Source: Pyrenopolyporus hunteri
Taxonomy: Eukaryota > Ascomycota > Sordariomycetes > Xylariales > Hypoxylaceae
NCBI GenBank assembly: GCA_902806595.1
Contig: CADCXC010000038.1
Span: 3,658,001-3,722,000 of the forward strand
Direction of reading: 5' to 3'
Length of the DNA: 64,000 nt
In this document: in pieces, positions 47,073 to 58,757 of the stretch
How the letters are laid out: each line of letters opens with the position of its first letter
How positions within the stretch are numbered: position 1 is the stretch's first letter
Position numbers and translations under genes: made by a program
The notes under the pieces: generated by a model
Told to the model about the DNA's origin: nothing
What the model saw: the letters and a program-made list of their open reading frames with translations, nothing else
The model's database searches: none

Positions 47073-47593
47073 CTAGCCCTGGATTTTGCCGAACCACTCA
47101 GCTAGAGTTGCAAGTTTGATAGCGAGTGTGCCAATAGGATATATGGCCAGGTTCCAAACATCGGGCCCCCAGTTAGTCGTATCGAATATAGCAGCCCATC
47201 CACGCGGGTCGCTCTGGGCAATCGTCGAGAAAAGAGCACTCCAATGTGTGAAGTCGGCTATGACCAAGATCATAATGTGTAGCTGGAGTAGGCGCTTGTT
47301 GGGCGGCGATGCTAGCAGGATGATGAGACCATATAACATCATATTGAACAGATAGCTGACGGCTGTAGAGGGTACGACCAAGGATGGGATAGGCAGGCTT
47401 TCTGGTGCGGCGGATGAGAGTTCAAATATTGGGAGACGTGTGGCATAGTGTTGAAACATGCCATACGTTCTATGCGAGTTAGTCGCCGGTGCTGCAAACC
47501 AGACGGTGATTTGATAACTTACATCGCAAGTGGCTCTAGATAGAGGAAGAATATTCGAGGGAAAGTCGGAAGAAGAGAAGCTGTTGTCGCCAT
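47073..47593 (-). CDS. Small fungal membrane protein (DUF7704-like)
   Basis: Function unknown. Exons 47593-47523 and 47469-47073, with a 53-bp intron (GTAAGT...ACTAAC...ATAG), product 155 residues. The spliced start MATTASLLPTFPRIFFLYLE followed by PLAITYGMF resembles the fungal DUF7704 group, whose members start with a short stretch and an 'RxxFLYxEP' motif. Four hydrophobic segments are likely: around 10-25, 60-80 (YLFNMMLYGLIILLA), 85-105 (LQLHIMILVIADFTHW) and 125-150 (DVWNLAIYPIGTLAIKLATL). An unspliced alternative from an upstream GTG-like frame gives an implausible hydrophilic N-terminus and no family match. It is convergent with the oxalate decarboxylase; no functional link is evident. 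Confidence 0.78.
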
Positions 47594-48171
47594 TTTCTAT
47601 CAAGTTTTCGGCTTATCGAATAAATGCTAGACCAGTGGCTGTGGTATATGATGATGTGTTTTTAGATCTTCTTTTCGACTAGAGGCAGGGTTCTTTAGAT
47701 TGGGAGCGCAGGACGAGATAATACATATAACACGAGAATTTGAGAACTTCGATAGCTAGATGGAAGCTCTTATATACCGCGTCGCGGTGTCGCATCTTGC
47801 CCGAACCCCGCCTTCACCATCCAGTCGCGTCCTCAGGTGACTCAATAGGACTGGAGAAAGTAGGTAGTATTCCTAAGGATTTCGGGGTTCTTGGATGTCC
47901 GAGGTTAGGTCAGTCCCCATACTAATGCATGCTCGATATGATAATGGATTTCTTCTGATATGAATGGCCCATTAAGTTATGCCTATACCTGAAAAAAAAT
48001 CTCGACGTAAAAATTTGGTTAGGTTTGTAGACATCTTATACTAAGAGCAGTTGGCGAATAGTCTTAGTGGTTGCAGGAGAGCGCTGAAATCCCGGTTATC
48101 TACCTAGGTATGCAGTCGTAGGGATACATGGGCTTTTATTGATTTTCATATTCCTTACGCGGCCGCCTTTA
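47594..48171. other. Intergenic, small membrane protein promoter to Asteroid gene 3' end
   Basis: About 580 bp without a supported gene; one TACCTAGGTA repeat near 48102. Confidence 0.5.
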
Positions 48172-50041
48172 TCAATCTTGACTCGCTTGGCTGAGAATAG
48201 CGTAAGGGTTAATAGAGGGGGACACATTGGTATCTCTTTGGCGCCCTTTACGCGACACGGGTTCGTGATCTTGCTTCCGTCTTTTCCTCGGTCCTATGGG
48301 CTCTGGTGCTACTTCGATGCTGGGAATCCCAAGCATATCTGTGATAGCCAACAGACCCATCGCATTGCCAAATTCGGATAGCAGGTCAGACATCCCTTCA
48401 ACAGTAGGCCATTCTGCGATAAGAGGGAGCTGTGCTAGACTGTCATGTAATTTGTGGGCCGGGGCGGAGAGGTCTTGGCCCAAGAAAAGAACGACGCTCA
48501 AGACCTGCTTCACTAATCTAAGTGAATATAAGCAGGCGTGTATTTGGGCTGTGAAGTGTATCAAATCCCAAGAATATTCTTCTATAGCTCCGGACTGGTT
48601 GGCCGCTCTACTGATGAGCGTAGCCGACAGAGGTGAACGTTGTTCCGATATGGTCCATTCAATATCCAAGTATACACCCAATGCTAGCCACCGCATTGAA
48701 GGTGCGAAGCTTTCCTCTAATTTCCCCAGAAGTGTTACTAGCTGCTTACAACTATCGATCGACTCCTCTATATCGGGTATTTCGATTTGTCGCCCGGTTA
48801 ATGCGGTCGACGGGTCTAATGTGCGATACTCGATAATCGTACTGGGTTTTCGACGCGCCAATCCCCCAAGGATACTGTAAGCAACTTGCCGGATATTGGT
48901 GCTGCTTGTCCATGCGCTTTTCTTGTCGCGATTTTCAACCACTATCGGCAAGAATATAGAGAGCGCCTCTGGTCCTCGCAACGTCTTCGGGTCTAATGCG
49001 GAAAGTGGGGACTCTTCCTCTAAAAGCAAAGTCTGGATGACGACCTCGGATATTCTGGGATCTAAGGTAGAGAGAATAGCGAGCACTGGGTGGCAGCTCG
49101 GTATATATTCTTGCAACTCAAGCTCTTTCACGAAACTTTTATATTCGGGAGAATTAAGTGTATCTTCGTGGCTGTCTCGAGCTTTCTGCAAGGCTTCATT
49201 GAACCCCATCCCGCCCCTCTGTTTTTCAAAGACGACGCGGGGGAGGCCGCCGATATTCGTTAAGCCTAGCTGGTCGTTAACTTTATGAAGTGAGAACCTG
49301 CATGCTACCATATCGGTCTCTTTTGAGGTAAGTTCGGCCGGAAGGACGTCCCAGAAGAACGACACATACCCCTGAAGTCCGAGGTCTTGAATGAGCAGGT
49401 CAGAATCACTTGTTAGCAAAGTACCGCCATTCTCCCGGATATCTTGGGCACAAAACATGTCTGCCTCTCCAGGGACCACCAGGACCAGAGGACCCCACTC
49501 CTCGCTGGCTTTTAAAGCCTCGAGGACTGCCGGGACCATGAAAGGGGGCTTGGGCATCGTATTAGACGATGCTCGAGGAGTTTGCCGTGTTAAGCTCGTA
49601 TCGGACTTTAGGTTGCTAAAGGCACTCTCTGGTGTCTTAGGTGATCCAAACGGTTGAGAGGACACCAGCGCTTTCATATGCTTGGATTGGGTCAAGAGCC
49701 GCTCCCGCCTCACCTCCCACTTAGCGGGCGGCAAGTATCCATCAAAATAGATCTTCCTCCTGTTGATATGGTGTTATTAGGAAGTTTCTCGAGTAGGTCT
49801 AGGAAGTAGCTTACACTTTCACATTGTGATTTTTGAGCTCATCGAGCCAACCTATCACCATGCGGCCGAGGAGAGCATATGGGGGATGACATACAAATCC
49901 GCTTGTACATGGCCGTTGCCTCATACATGCGTCAGAGATGCGATGAACGAGAGCCGGCCCGTCGATGACAACGGTATCACCGCTCAACGCCGAAAATACC
50001 CCATGCCGTTGAACGGCATGACGAAGTCCACGGATTCCCAT
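48172..50041 (-). CDS. Asteroid-family XPG/FEN1-like protein
   Basis: Member of the Asteroid group of XPG/FEN1-fold proteins; biochemical role in fungi is not established. Exons 50041-49815 and 49759-48172 with a 55-bp intron (GTAAGC...CAACAG). The product is 604 residues. The N-terminus MGIRGLRHAVQRHG and the following VVIDGPALVHRI match the XPG N-region, where the Asp of VIDGP is a metal ligand. A second nuclease block has VPGEADMFCAQDIRENGGTL then TSDSDLLI (about 170-200), equivalent to the XPG-I acidic residues. After splicing, KVRKIYFDGYLPPAKWEVR joins the halves, a typical Asteroid feature. The remaining 380 residues are helical without a clear H3TH motif. A basic KRRKQ segment near the C-terminus could be a nuclear signal. 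Divergent from PRS5. Confidence 0.85.
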
Positions 50042-50812
50042 TGCGGCGCCGCGTCCGCCGGATTAGCTCGTAAGACGAGGGATTTACCCAGTGGCGTTCT
50101 GAGTTGACTTTTGTCCGTTCGTTTTCATATTTACGCCAAAGTAAGACTGATTCGGAGACTTGGCACTTAATTAAAGCGTAAATAGGGCGAATTAGAGAGC
50201 ATGGAAACAGAAACTGGGTAGAAACTATAATGTGAAGCGGCAACGGACGGGCCACTGCAGACAATCACAAAAAGTCTACAGGTGGTACCTACATGTACCT
50301 GAAAGGTAGGTTGAGGGTACCTATCTGATGTATTGTACATCGGTAGTAACCAATACATTAGATCGGATGCAGCCTGACGAACCTTGAAAATCTTTTAGCC
50401 CAATCAAAATTCAATAAAGTCAATTCGCGAGAAGTATTGAGGTATCTGCGTCCCAATAGAATTTAGCCTAGCGCTACATTGCCTTGACGGCGCCTCCCGA
50501 ATTAGGAGCTTGGAAATCGACTGGGCAAGGGGATATAGGTACCTGCCTGCCTCCCTGCCCGCCTGCCTATGTCTACCACCTACCTGCATTTCCTCGCACC
50601 AGAATAAAATGTGATGTCAATGTGGTGGTGGTGGCAGTGTCCTTCAACTATCCGTGGGAAGCTCCGATCGATTCGTTAGCCAGGCCCTGTACCCTGGCCC
50701 TTGCTCTGGATGCTTATCGGTAGGCTGATCAGGTCCTACCTACGACCCACATAAAACCGTCATTCTTCACTCCTCCACCAAAACTTTTCTTTCCTTTTCA
50801 CCAATCTTCAGA
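50042..50812. promoter_or_regulatory. Divergent promoter region, Asteroid gene / PRS5
   Basis: 771 bp between the two start codons. CT-rich leader just before PRS5 (50770-50810), and a block of CCTGCCTG repeats near 50540. No coding sequence supported. Confidence 0.45.
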
Positions 50813-52558
50813 ATGCGAGGAACGTTGGTATTCTCGGGCACGTCGTGCCCAGCTCTCACGGGCAAAATATGTGAGAACCTGGGCATGACTCCGGCTGAGG
50901 CCGACCTGTCTCAATTTTCAAATGTGTGTATCCTTCTCCAATGCCTCGGTGTCCTAAAGGCTGGGAATGAAGAAAAAACAGAAGAAAAGCAGGTTTGGGC
51001 AACGTGATGGTAGAGCAGCCCACTGACTTTTTTGATCACACTTTATAGGGCGAAACGAGCGTCCGAATCCTTACTAGTGTTCGAGATAAAGATGTCTTCG
51101 TTGTGCAGTCTGGAAGCCCTACCATCAATGATACCATCATGGAATTACTCATTATGATCTCCGCTTGTAAAGGCGGTTCCGCAAACAAGATCACTGGTAA
51201 GTTTCCCCAACGTTACAGAGAGAAAACGGCCTTAGGCTATGCTTCGGCGTGGGTAAGGAGTGTTTCTACATACTAATTGCAAATCTCTCGTAGCCGTCCT
51301 TCCGTATTTTCCCTACAGTCGCCAATCTAAGAAGAAATCGCACCGGGGAGCTATCACGGCTCGGATGTTAGCGAATCTGCTCCATGTAGCTGGAGTCAAG
51401 CATGTCATCACCGTCGATCTGCACGCCTCTCAGATGCAAGGATTCTTTAAGTGTCCTGTTGACAACCTCCACGCCGAGCCTCTCATTGCGCGCTGGATTC
51501 GGTTGAACATTCCCAACTGGAAGGAAGCTGTCGTCGTATCTAAGAACGCTGGTGGAACCAAAAGAGTAACGTCATTGGCCGACGCTTTGAAACTCAACTT
51601 CGGACTCGTTACCACAGACCGTAAACGCGCCCCCAATATGTCTGCGAGTATGATCATGAACCACCTCGATGGGTGGGATAACCCCCCCGGTTATGTCAAT
51701 GGCGTCCAGCGTTCAAGGGCCATATCCGAAGATAGGGACTCGGAAGGCAACTGTTCCGTGAAGTCGTCACGAGTCGGGGGCGAGTCTCAGGGTTCTCCCA
51801 GACGTGCAACCGCACCCCCGCTGCGAACTAATAATCTAACACGATCACCATTTACACGCGCATATACGCCTTCCCAAACGTCTCCTATCGAAGAGTTGAA
51901 GGACGAAGAGGATGGCGCGGCCGATGAGGCTCTAGTGTATACTGATGAGCGCGCTCAGGAAGTGACACATGGAAGGCTAGTCCAGGGCCACGTCGTGCCT
52001 GATGACTTTCAGTCTCCTTGTCAGTCAGATGGTGGCGGCTCCGGGAGCCAATCTTACCACGGGGGTGATGATGACCCTATGACTATGTCACATGCTTCCT
52101 CTTTCTTTGCGCCTGAGCCGCATGCTCTTGGTGGCTCGGGCGACGCTGGAGGGTCCTCAGATGAGGAGGACGAGAAGCTTCAGGATCCTAAGATTGAGCA
52201 CATGATTACACTAGTTGGCAACGTTAAGGACCGCCCGGTTTTGATTGTGGACGACATGATTGACAAGGCTGGTTCCTGGATCGCCGCAGCAGAGACCGTC
52301 GTTAAGCGGGGCAAAGCAAAGAAGGTGTATTGCATGGCCACGCATGGAGTGTTTGGAGCAGACTGTCTCGAACAGATGCAAGCTTGCGATTGCATCGACC
52401 AGATCATCGTGACCAATAGCTTCCCAATACCCGACAGAAGGGCGAAAAACGCAAGTAAGTTGGTCATACTGGACCTCTCTTATCTGTTGGCCGAGGCTAT
52501 TCGAAGGAATCACTACGGCGAGTCCATCTCGCCTTTATTCCAGCATATGGCCGACTAG
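50813..52558 (+). CDS. PRS5: Ribose-phosphate pyrophosphokinase, Prs5-like with internal insertion
   Basis: Makes phosphoribosyl pyrophosphate from ribose-5-phosphate and ATP for nucleotide, His and Trp synthesis. Exons 50813-50923, 51049-51196 and 51294-52558; introns 125 bp (donor GTGTGT) and 97 bp (GTAAGT). The product is 507 residues, against about 320 in simple family members. Core motifs: FSNGETSVRI joined across intron 1, SACKGGSANKIT, YFPYSRQSKKKSHRGAIT (Arg/Lys flexible loop), DLHASQMQGFF and the PRPP-binding VLIVDDMIDKAGS near 420. Between about 230 and 385 is a Ser/Gly/Asp-rich insertion (SRAISEDRD ... GGSSDEEDEK), the non-homologous region known in yeast Prs5, which links PRPP synthesis to cell-wall integrity signalling. 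DDMIDKAGS has Lys and Ser where DDMIDTAGT is usual. Confidence 0.9.
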
Positions 52559-53737
52559 ACAAACCGGAATGTTACGATTGTTACGATTTAGACTGTCACT
52601 ACTCACAGTAATGTACTATCCATAAAAGTTTGACAGGTGAGGCTGCGGATTTTCGGTATGGCGTCTGGAAGGAGGCGGAAATAAGGCTTATCATGGGTTT
52701 TCTGGAACCACGGCTAGCGTTATGCGACTTAAATCAGATACCACATGAAATTGTTGCGACAGGTATGTTCTGAATCGGAATCGCGTGTCGTAAGGTTTAC
52801 GCTCCAGACCAATTTCCCTTATGCACACACATACCCAACGGTGCTATCCTCGGATAGCCAGGGCTTTCACGTCCCTCTAGGACAAGCCTCTGAACGGAAC
52901 GTTGGCAGATCAAACCGTCCCTCTGGGATATCACGATGCTAGAAGGCCAGTCACTCGGGTATTACTACCGCATCCTTCCATGGATGGTGGGTGGTTGGCA
53001 AGAGAAACCTTCGGACAAGTTTAAATGCTATTTAGGTCTAGGTAAATTAGAGAACTATCTCAGTACCGACCTAATCCAATCACTATATGATTTATTACGC
53101 AGTTGAAACAGGTGCATTGTCTCTATCGTAGCTCGATAAATAATGTGTGCTCCTCTCCGTAATCGCACGAGCAAACGCGGGTATTGGCTTTTCGGCGCCA
53201 AACAACAACTACTTAGGTTCTTGCTATTTTCTGATACGGGTACTCGTCGGAGTAGAAGGCGAAGACGAACAGCAAGCGGATAGCCTTAGATAGCTTTACT
53301 ATTCACATTTCAGAGTTTACTTAATATATTATTATACTTGAGAAGGTGGATTCAAAATTTTCAAGTAGCGTGGGTACATTTTTGCGAAGCGAGTAGCCAA
53401 TTTTGATCAAAGCTGTAGAGTTAAAACCATAACTGAACCCCCTTCAGTTACCACCGCGAAACGTCACGGCCTAAAGACGAGCAATCGCACAAATATCATC
53501 TCAAACTGGGCGATTGACCGGAAAGAGTGCGCGTCTGACGCGGTGGCCATTGGTACATCTAAGCTATAGAATCGATAGGCATACCTATTTAGCTACATGA
53601 CAAGTAACAAGCAAGATCCATCATACTCGCGCCGTCTGCATTGGGGCTAGTACAATATCTGCTGATACAAGGTGGAGTTACAGGCTTAAGATAGAGAGCC
53701 GTATAGAGGTAACCACCCACGTCCGTCTTTTAGGCGG
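52559..53737. other. Intergenic between PRS5 and nucleotidyltransferase 3' ends
   Basis: About 1.18 kb with no supported gene. Unremarkable composition apart from an AT-richer stretch near 53290-53340. Confidence 0.5.
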
Positions 53738-56700
53738 TTAAGCCGTTGCTATATTCGGGAACATGTCGGACCCGTGGAGTTCCTTCAGGAGCTCCTCAAA
53801 CTGCTTCTTCTCCGTCTTCGTTGTCTCTTCTTTGACGTTCTGTAAGAGGTCCTCTGTAGCCTGCCCGTTTGCACCGGCACTCTTGATGATTCGCCAGGCG
53901 CGTCGAAACTCGTCTCGAATGGACACTATTCCATTGTGCGTTACGGTTCGAGCGACGTTATGGTCATGCTCAAACGGATCCTCGATCGCGAAGAGGTAGC
54001 GGTTACGCACCTCCTTGGCTCTCATTTGTGGCACTGGTGCTCCATCAGGCGACGTGGGTTGTCCGGATTGTGGGTTAGGGAGAGCACCCGTCTCATATTG
54101 TACGACCGTCTTCGCTCCGGTCCAACCCTTTGCCTGCTTTGAACATAAGCCCTTGTACGTCCGTAAGCTCAATACATCTCTACCCCAGTCAAAACCTCGC
54201 TGGCGGGTTTTGCTAGTGCTCATCATATTACTTTGGGCATAGTATTCAAAGAAGCCTCTCAATAAAGACCCGAGAGATTCTCGATTCTGGTTGAGGCAGC
54301 CTTGGAGAGCTAGACGCCGGATCTCTTCCTCGTCTCTCCAAAAGCGAACGTCGAGTCCCTTGCAGATCGTAACGCCCTCGATAGCCTCTGCCGGATCTTG
54401 ATGAGGAGGGACAAGATGCTGGAGATTGGGACACACAAATGGCTCCGCAATGTTGACGAGGTAGTGTAATACCATCAGAACATATCCATAGCTGCTTAAG
54501 GTACCCCGATAAGGGGTGTTAATGCCGCGTACCTTGGCCCAATATTTCACGAATAGAACCATGGGCTTGACGCGGGGGTCGGTGTACGAGTAACATCGCA
54601 ATAGTAAGGTATTCTGAAGAGCCAACTGCGCCGAGAAGTTGATGTCACACTGGACACCAATTCCATTCTTAGGGAACTCTAGGCTATCGTGATATCGATC
54701 TCTTGGTTGGTTTGGCGCAAGCTTGGACGGGTCTGGAAGTTGTCTGATCTTGTCTACTACCGCGGTGATCCTTCTCGTGGTTGGAATCATGAACTCGGTT
54801 CTTTCAATAGCCCGCCTGTCAACAGGTTGTACTCGACATACGAGGTCTTCCCGGAGGATTTCCACGTATTCCTTGATGACTGGAATATCTTCTTCTGGGT
54901 AAAGGCCTTTCTCAATGGCCCGTTCATAGTCGGTGGCAAGATGAACGGCCGTGTGTTTCCTAGCAATTGTTCGTAAATTTTGCGTTGAAGTAGACGTCAC
55001 AAAGTTGTCCACCTCATCTCTCATGTGCTTGTCTCGGATGCCTGAAATATAGTTCTTGGTAACCTGAGGAAGAAGAGTCGTGCTTAAGGAAGGATGAGAA
55101 CTACTTAGGTCGGCCATGATCCTGACGACTCTGGCGTAATATTTCATTGGTGATTCGTATTGGTCTTGCTTAAGCTGCATAAGTTGCATTAATGGAATCT
55201 GGCGTAGCCGTTCAATGGCTAAGTTAAGCTCGCGATTGAATGAGAGGGGGTCCGTACCAAACGCCCTCTTGCTTTGGAGATTCTTCCAGGCCTGGACGAC
55301 ATTCTCCGAATTCAGCTTTAACTTCGAGAAATCTCCGTCCATGGTTTGAGTTTCCCATGCCATCACTAGTTGCTCGCCTTCTACCATCATAAGGGCGCCT
55401 ACAAGTGACCGTAAATTAGGTTGGTTCGAGGTGGTACTGGAATGAAAAGATGGGTATGACTGCACCCGTCTTTTCAAGGTCTCATCATGAAGCCCGCTGA
55501 CAAAGGAGCTAGCAACGCTGTCAAGGAGCTTGTAATCTTCGGGTTTGAAGTCCACAGCGTTTGAGATCGTGATATCACGCCCATTTAACCGACGTAGAAG
55601 CCGTTTAGCGTTGCCATAGTAACCCATCAAGGATTGAGACTCCGTTTGCTTCAGAGAATTCAGCTGTTCTTCATATGCTTTCCCCATCGGCTGATGAGAA
55701 CTTTGGCGTTGATTACTTGACGGTAAATGGTCGAGTTTGGTAACAGCGAAGTCAACAGGACGCTCTAACATATCCTGGTCGTTGGTAATATCTTCTACAG
55801 CATCATGCGTATCGTCTGCTAGCCCCGCCTCCCATCTGGCTCGCTCCTCCAACAGAGCAAGGCGGAGTTCCTCGCTTGGCTTCTCACAGAGCTTAATGAT
55901 TGGCACCCGCGTGCGAGTAAGAAGGCGGGCACCGAAACCACTTTCAAGTAAAGCCTTCTCGACTAGACGTGGTATCGGGGAATCTGCAGAGTCTAGAGAC
56001 GGCCATGACATAGGAGAAAGAAGACCAAGATCCATATCGGCCGCTTTCGTGGCAAATCCAGATGAGAGGCTCCCAAAACACTTCAGCTCGACGGTGTAAG
56101 GGTGAAACGCTGAATTCCCGTTGGTTTCGATCTCGTAGCGACTAATGGCGTCGCGACAAATCATTTCTACCCGAGAGCGAAAGTTCTCTTTCTCGGCGAT
56201 ATCCCCTGGCTCAATTTCAGCGCCTGCAACCACAAACTGACAGAGCCTATCAAGAAGCCCACATTGGTTCGCGAGCTGCTCTGGACTAAAGAAAAATTGA
56301 CGCTGATCACTAGAGTAATAGAGATAGGGCTGCGGCCCCTGCCGATCGCGAGGTGAGGACGCATCCAGCGACGAAGCGTCAATACGGTCCGTTAAACCGT
56401 CAAAAGAGCGTGGCTGTTGTCGTTGCTGCTGCTGCCTCCAGGAGCGGTTATGGTCCGTTGGATATGTTAGCTCCTGGCTCAACCTGCCTTGATAGTGTGG
56501 CTGATATAGGGGATATGGGTTGCTTGGAACTGTGTTGTATATGTTCATAAGAGGGTAGAATTCACTCTGCTCACCATTGCGCCAATGCTGGGAGGCGTGT
56601 CCATGAGACTGTACGGGTGGTCTCGTGTCGATGGGAATAGACAGTTGAGCTTGCATCTGCCGACGCTGGGCTTGGTTTGGACGTTTCTTTCCGCCTCTAG

Positions 56701-56905
56701 AAGGTGTCTGTGCCGCAGGAGAGCCTTGCTTCGTCTTCTGCTGTCCTTTCTTATTTTTGGACTGGCCATCTGAAGGGTTGCTCTCTGTTGATATAGGAGT
56801 ACCCGGGGTTTGGGGAGCACGTGTGGCTTCTTGGTTTGCGTTGTTGATTATGAGGCCGCGCAGGCGGTCCTCAAGCTGGCCACTATTCATCTGAGAGGAC
56901 TGCAT
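53738..56905 (-). CDS. Non-canonical poly(A)/poly(U) polymerase (Cid1 type) with a large internal insert
   Basis: DNA-polymerase-beta-fold nucleotidyltransferase that would add A or U to RNA 3' ends. Single exon, 1,055 residues. Residues 1-200 are low-complexity, Gln/Ser/Arg-rich and probably disordered. The catalytic motif GSLSSGFATKAADMDLGLL starts at 278, supplying Asp290 and Asp292; the third Asp is in VQCDINFSAQLALQNT at 754. The central domain follows: RVKPMVLFVKYWAKVRGIN (about 778) and SSYGYVLMVLHYLV, then the PAP-associated segment SLGSLLRGFFEYYAQ at 877. In simple family members the second and third Asp are about 60 residues apart; here about 460. The extra 400 residues (about 345-745) hold two Gag-like segments described in the findings. 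Base versus substrate preference (A or U) cannot be told by eye. Confidence 0.85.
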   Translation of the reverse strand: MQSSQMNSGQLEDRLRGLIINNANQEATRAPQTPGTPISTESNPSDGQSKNKKGQQKTKQGSPAAQTPSRGGKKRPNQAQRRQMQAQLSIPIDTRPPVQSHGHASQHWRNGEQSEFYPLMNIYNTVPSNPYPLYQPHYQGRLSQELTYPTDHNRSWRQQQQRQQPRSFDGLTDRIDASSLDASSPRDRQGPQPYLYYSSDQRQFFFSPEQLANQCGLLDRLCQFVVAGAEIEPGDIAEKENFRSRVEMICRDAISRYEIETNGNSAFHPYTVELKCFGSLSSGFATKAADMDLGLLSPMSWPSLDSADSPIPRLVEKALLESGFGARLLTRTRVPIIKLCEKPSEELRLALLEERARWEAGLADDTHDAVEDITNDQDMLERPVDFAVTKLDHLPSSNQRQSSHQPMGKAYEEQLNSLKQTESQSLMGYYGNAKRLLRRLNGRDITISNAVDFKPEDYKLLDSVASSFVSGLHDETLKRRVQSYPSFHSSTTSNQPNLRSLVGALMMVEGEQLVMAWETQTMDGDFSKLKLNSENVVQAWKNLQSKRAFGTDPLSFNRELNLAIERLRQIPLMQLMQLKQDQYESPMKYYARVVRIMADLSSSHPSLSTTLLPQVTKNYISGIRDKHMRDEVDNFVTSTSTQNLRTIARKHTAVHLATDYERAIEKGLYPEEDIPVIKEYVEILREDLVCRVQPVDRRAIERTEFMIPTTRRITAVVDKIRQLPDPSKLAPNQPRDRYHDSLEFPKNGIGVQCDINFSAQLALQNTLLLRCYSYTDPRVKPMVLFVKYWAKVRGINTPYRGTLSSYGYVLMVLHYLVNIAEPFVCPNLQHLVPPHQDPAEAIEGVTICKGLDVRFWRDEEEIRRLALQGCLNQNRESLGSLLRGFFEYYAQSNMMSTSKTRQRGFDWGRDVLSLRTYKGLCSKQAKGWTGAKTVVQYETGALPNPQSGQPTSPDGAPVPQMRAKEVRNRYLFAIEDPFEHDHNVARTVTHNGIVSIRDEFRRAWRIIKSAGANGQATEDLLQNVKEETTKTEKKQFEELLKELHGSDMFPNIATA

Positions 56906-58757
56906 AATGCGGTGGAGCGGCCAATGTAAATACTGAGATCAGCTGAAAGATCCAAAAGATAGGTGGGCCGGTGCATCGACTGGATTCTGATACATGCGTA
57001 GAGAGGCTGCTCGAGAATGTGATTGGTATGCTCCAAGTAAACCATATAGGACATGTCGCCGACACGCCAATGATGCTTATAATAGCTGTACTTCAGAGAT
57101 CCATGCCCATGATTATCTGTTGGCGAGGCTGTTTGCGGTGACCAGGGAGGTGTACCTAGGTAGGTATGTATGCGCTCTGTAGAGGAAGGTTGAATGTACA
57201 GAGGGAGTGTACCGTAGGTAACGTTAATTGAGTTGCGGGCTGACCTTGAGAGGATATACCGGGCGAAGTTTAGATGAACGTATTATAGCCTAGGTAGTTG
57301 AGGCTTTATCCAACGCAATAGGTTTAGAACTCTGGGATAGCTGCGCTATAGAAACAAGTAGGGACCAATAGGATCCTTGATCGTATGTTTTTCGGAGGGC
57401 GAGATCAGACGTAATCAACTATGCCGAACAGCGGGTAGTGGGATGCGGGATAACAATTTGAAATATGGTCGAAAAAGAAGGGAGAGGGTGAAGGGAAAGA
57501 GGGAAAGAAAAGAGGCGTTTTAAGGTACTCGACGATGCACAAGATAAGAAGCTTCGCATTCTTGAACGTCGACTAACGAATGGATGGTGTGAGTAGGTAT
57601 CTAGGCACTTAATAGCAGGAGCTAGGTGCTAGGATATGTAGGTACCTAGGCATGCTAGGTACTAAACACCATCTGGGGGATTCAATGATTGGCTATATCC
57701 TAAAAAGAATTGAGAGCTTTGGATCTAGCCCCGAGCTTTTGCGCCAGTTGAGATTCGCTACTTGGATCGGGGGAGGAGTACTTTGGAAGCCCTAGTGATG
57801 TTGTACTGGTACTGTATTAATTCTGAAGCCTCTCCGGCTATGCGCCTGCCCCGCCTGTAACTACTTGGGCTGGCCGCTGTTCTAGGTTGCTGAGTGACGT
57901 TATAGGTACTGTACGGCGGCCCCCCACACAACCCGCTGCCCCCATTTTCTCTTGGCAAGCGGCTCTCGAAGTCGTCCCTTTTATTTAAAATCATCCGTGA
58001 TTCCGATTCGAAAAAAAAAAAAAAAAAAAACGGAAAGAAAAGAAAGGACAAAAAGGAAAGCAACAGGTACGTACTGCACACAATGGGCGATATATAGGTA
58101 CCCTCAGGCGGGTAAGTATGTACCTACGTACATGGGCTAGGTACCTACATACAATAAGCACCGTGCTTGCAAAGCGTCGAAACCTCTTTCTGAGGCTCGT
58201 ACCTAAGTACCTACAATACCTTGCGAAGTACATGTAGACAAGCAACCCAGGCAGGCAGGCACTGACCGGGCAGGCTCTACCGCATCCGACCCACGGTTGA
58301 CTAGGTATGACTTGGACTACATGGTGACCTACGCACCTTCAACTTCATTCATTCACATTTCTCTTTCCAAACTTTTACCTCATCCATATTTCGCGTTCAA
58401 TTTGTACTTTTCTCTTCAAACACCTTTCAAGTTCCCGTTTTGAAGTACGTGATTCTCCAACTGGTCATGCAACTGGGGGATCTCGCACCCTTCTACAATA
58501 ACATTTCAACATCGTTTTCTTCCCTCTCGACCTGACGCGGTCGCGACGTTCATCGCCTTGATCGATATCTCGACCTTGCGTTCGTCTTACGACACTCTAT
58601 CATCAGCTCCTAATTACCTTCCATACTTATCTCTACTCTCGAATCACCGATGACACTCTCCGGAACATAGAATTATACGCTGGTTGACTTGGGCGTCTTC
58701 AATACTTGCGCCCCCGAGTCCGCTGGTGATATTCACCTATCTCTTAACATCGCCACC
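56906..58757. promoter_or_regulatory. Divergent promoter region, nucleotidyltransferase / TFG1
   Basis: 1.85 kb between the two start codons. Contains an uninterrupted run of 20 A at 58011-58030, several TAGGTACCTA repeats (57640, 58095, 58138) and a pyrimidine-rich stretch (58340-58700) that is probably the TFG1 leader. No gene supported. Confidence 0.5.
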
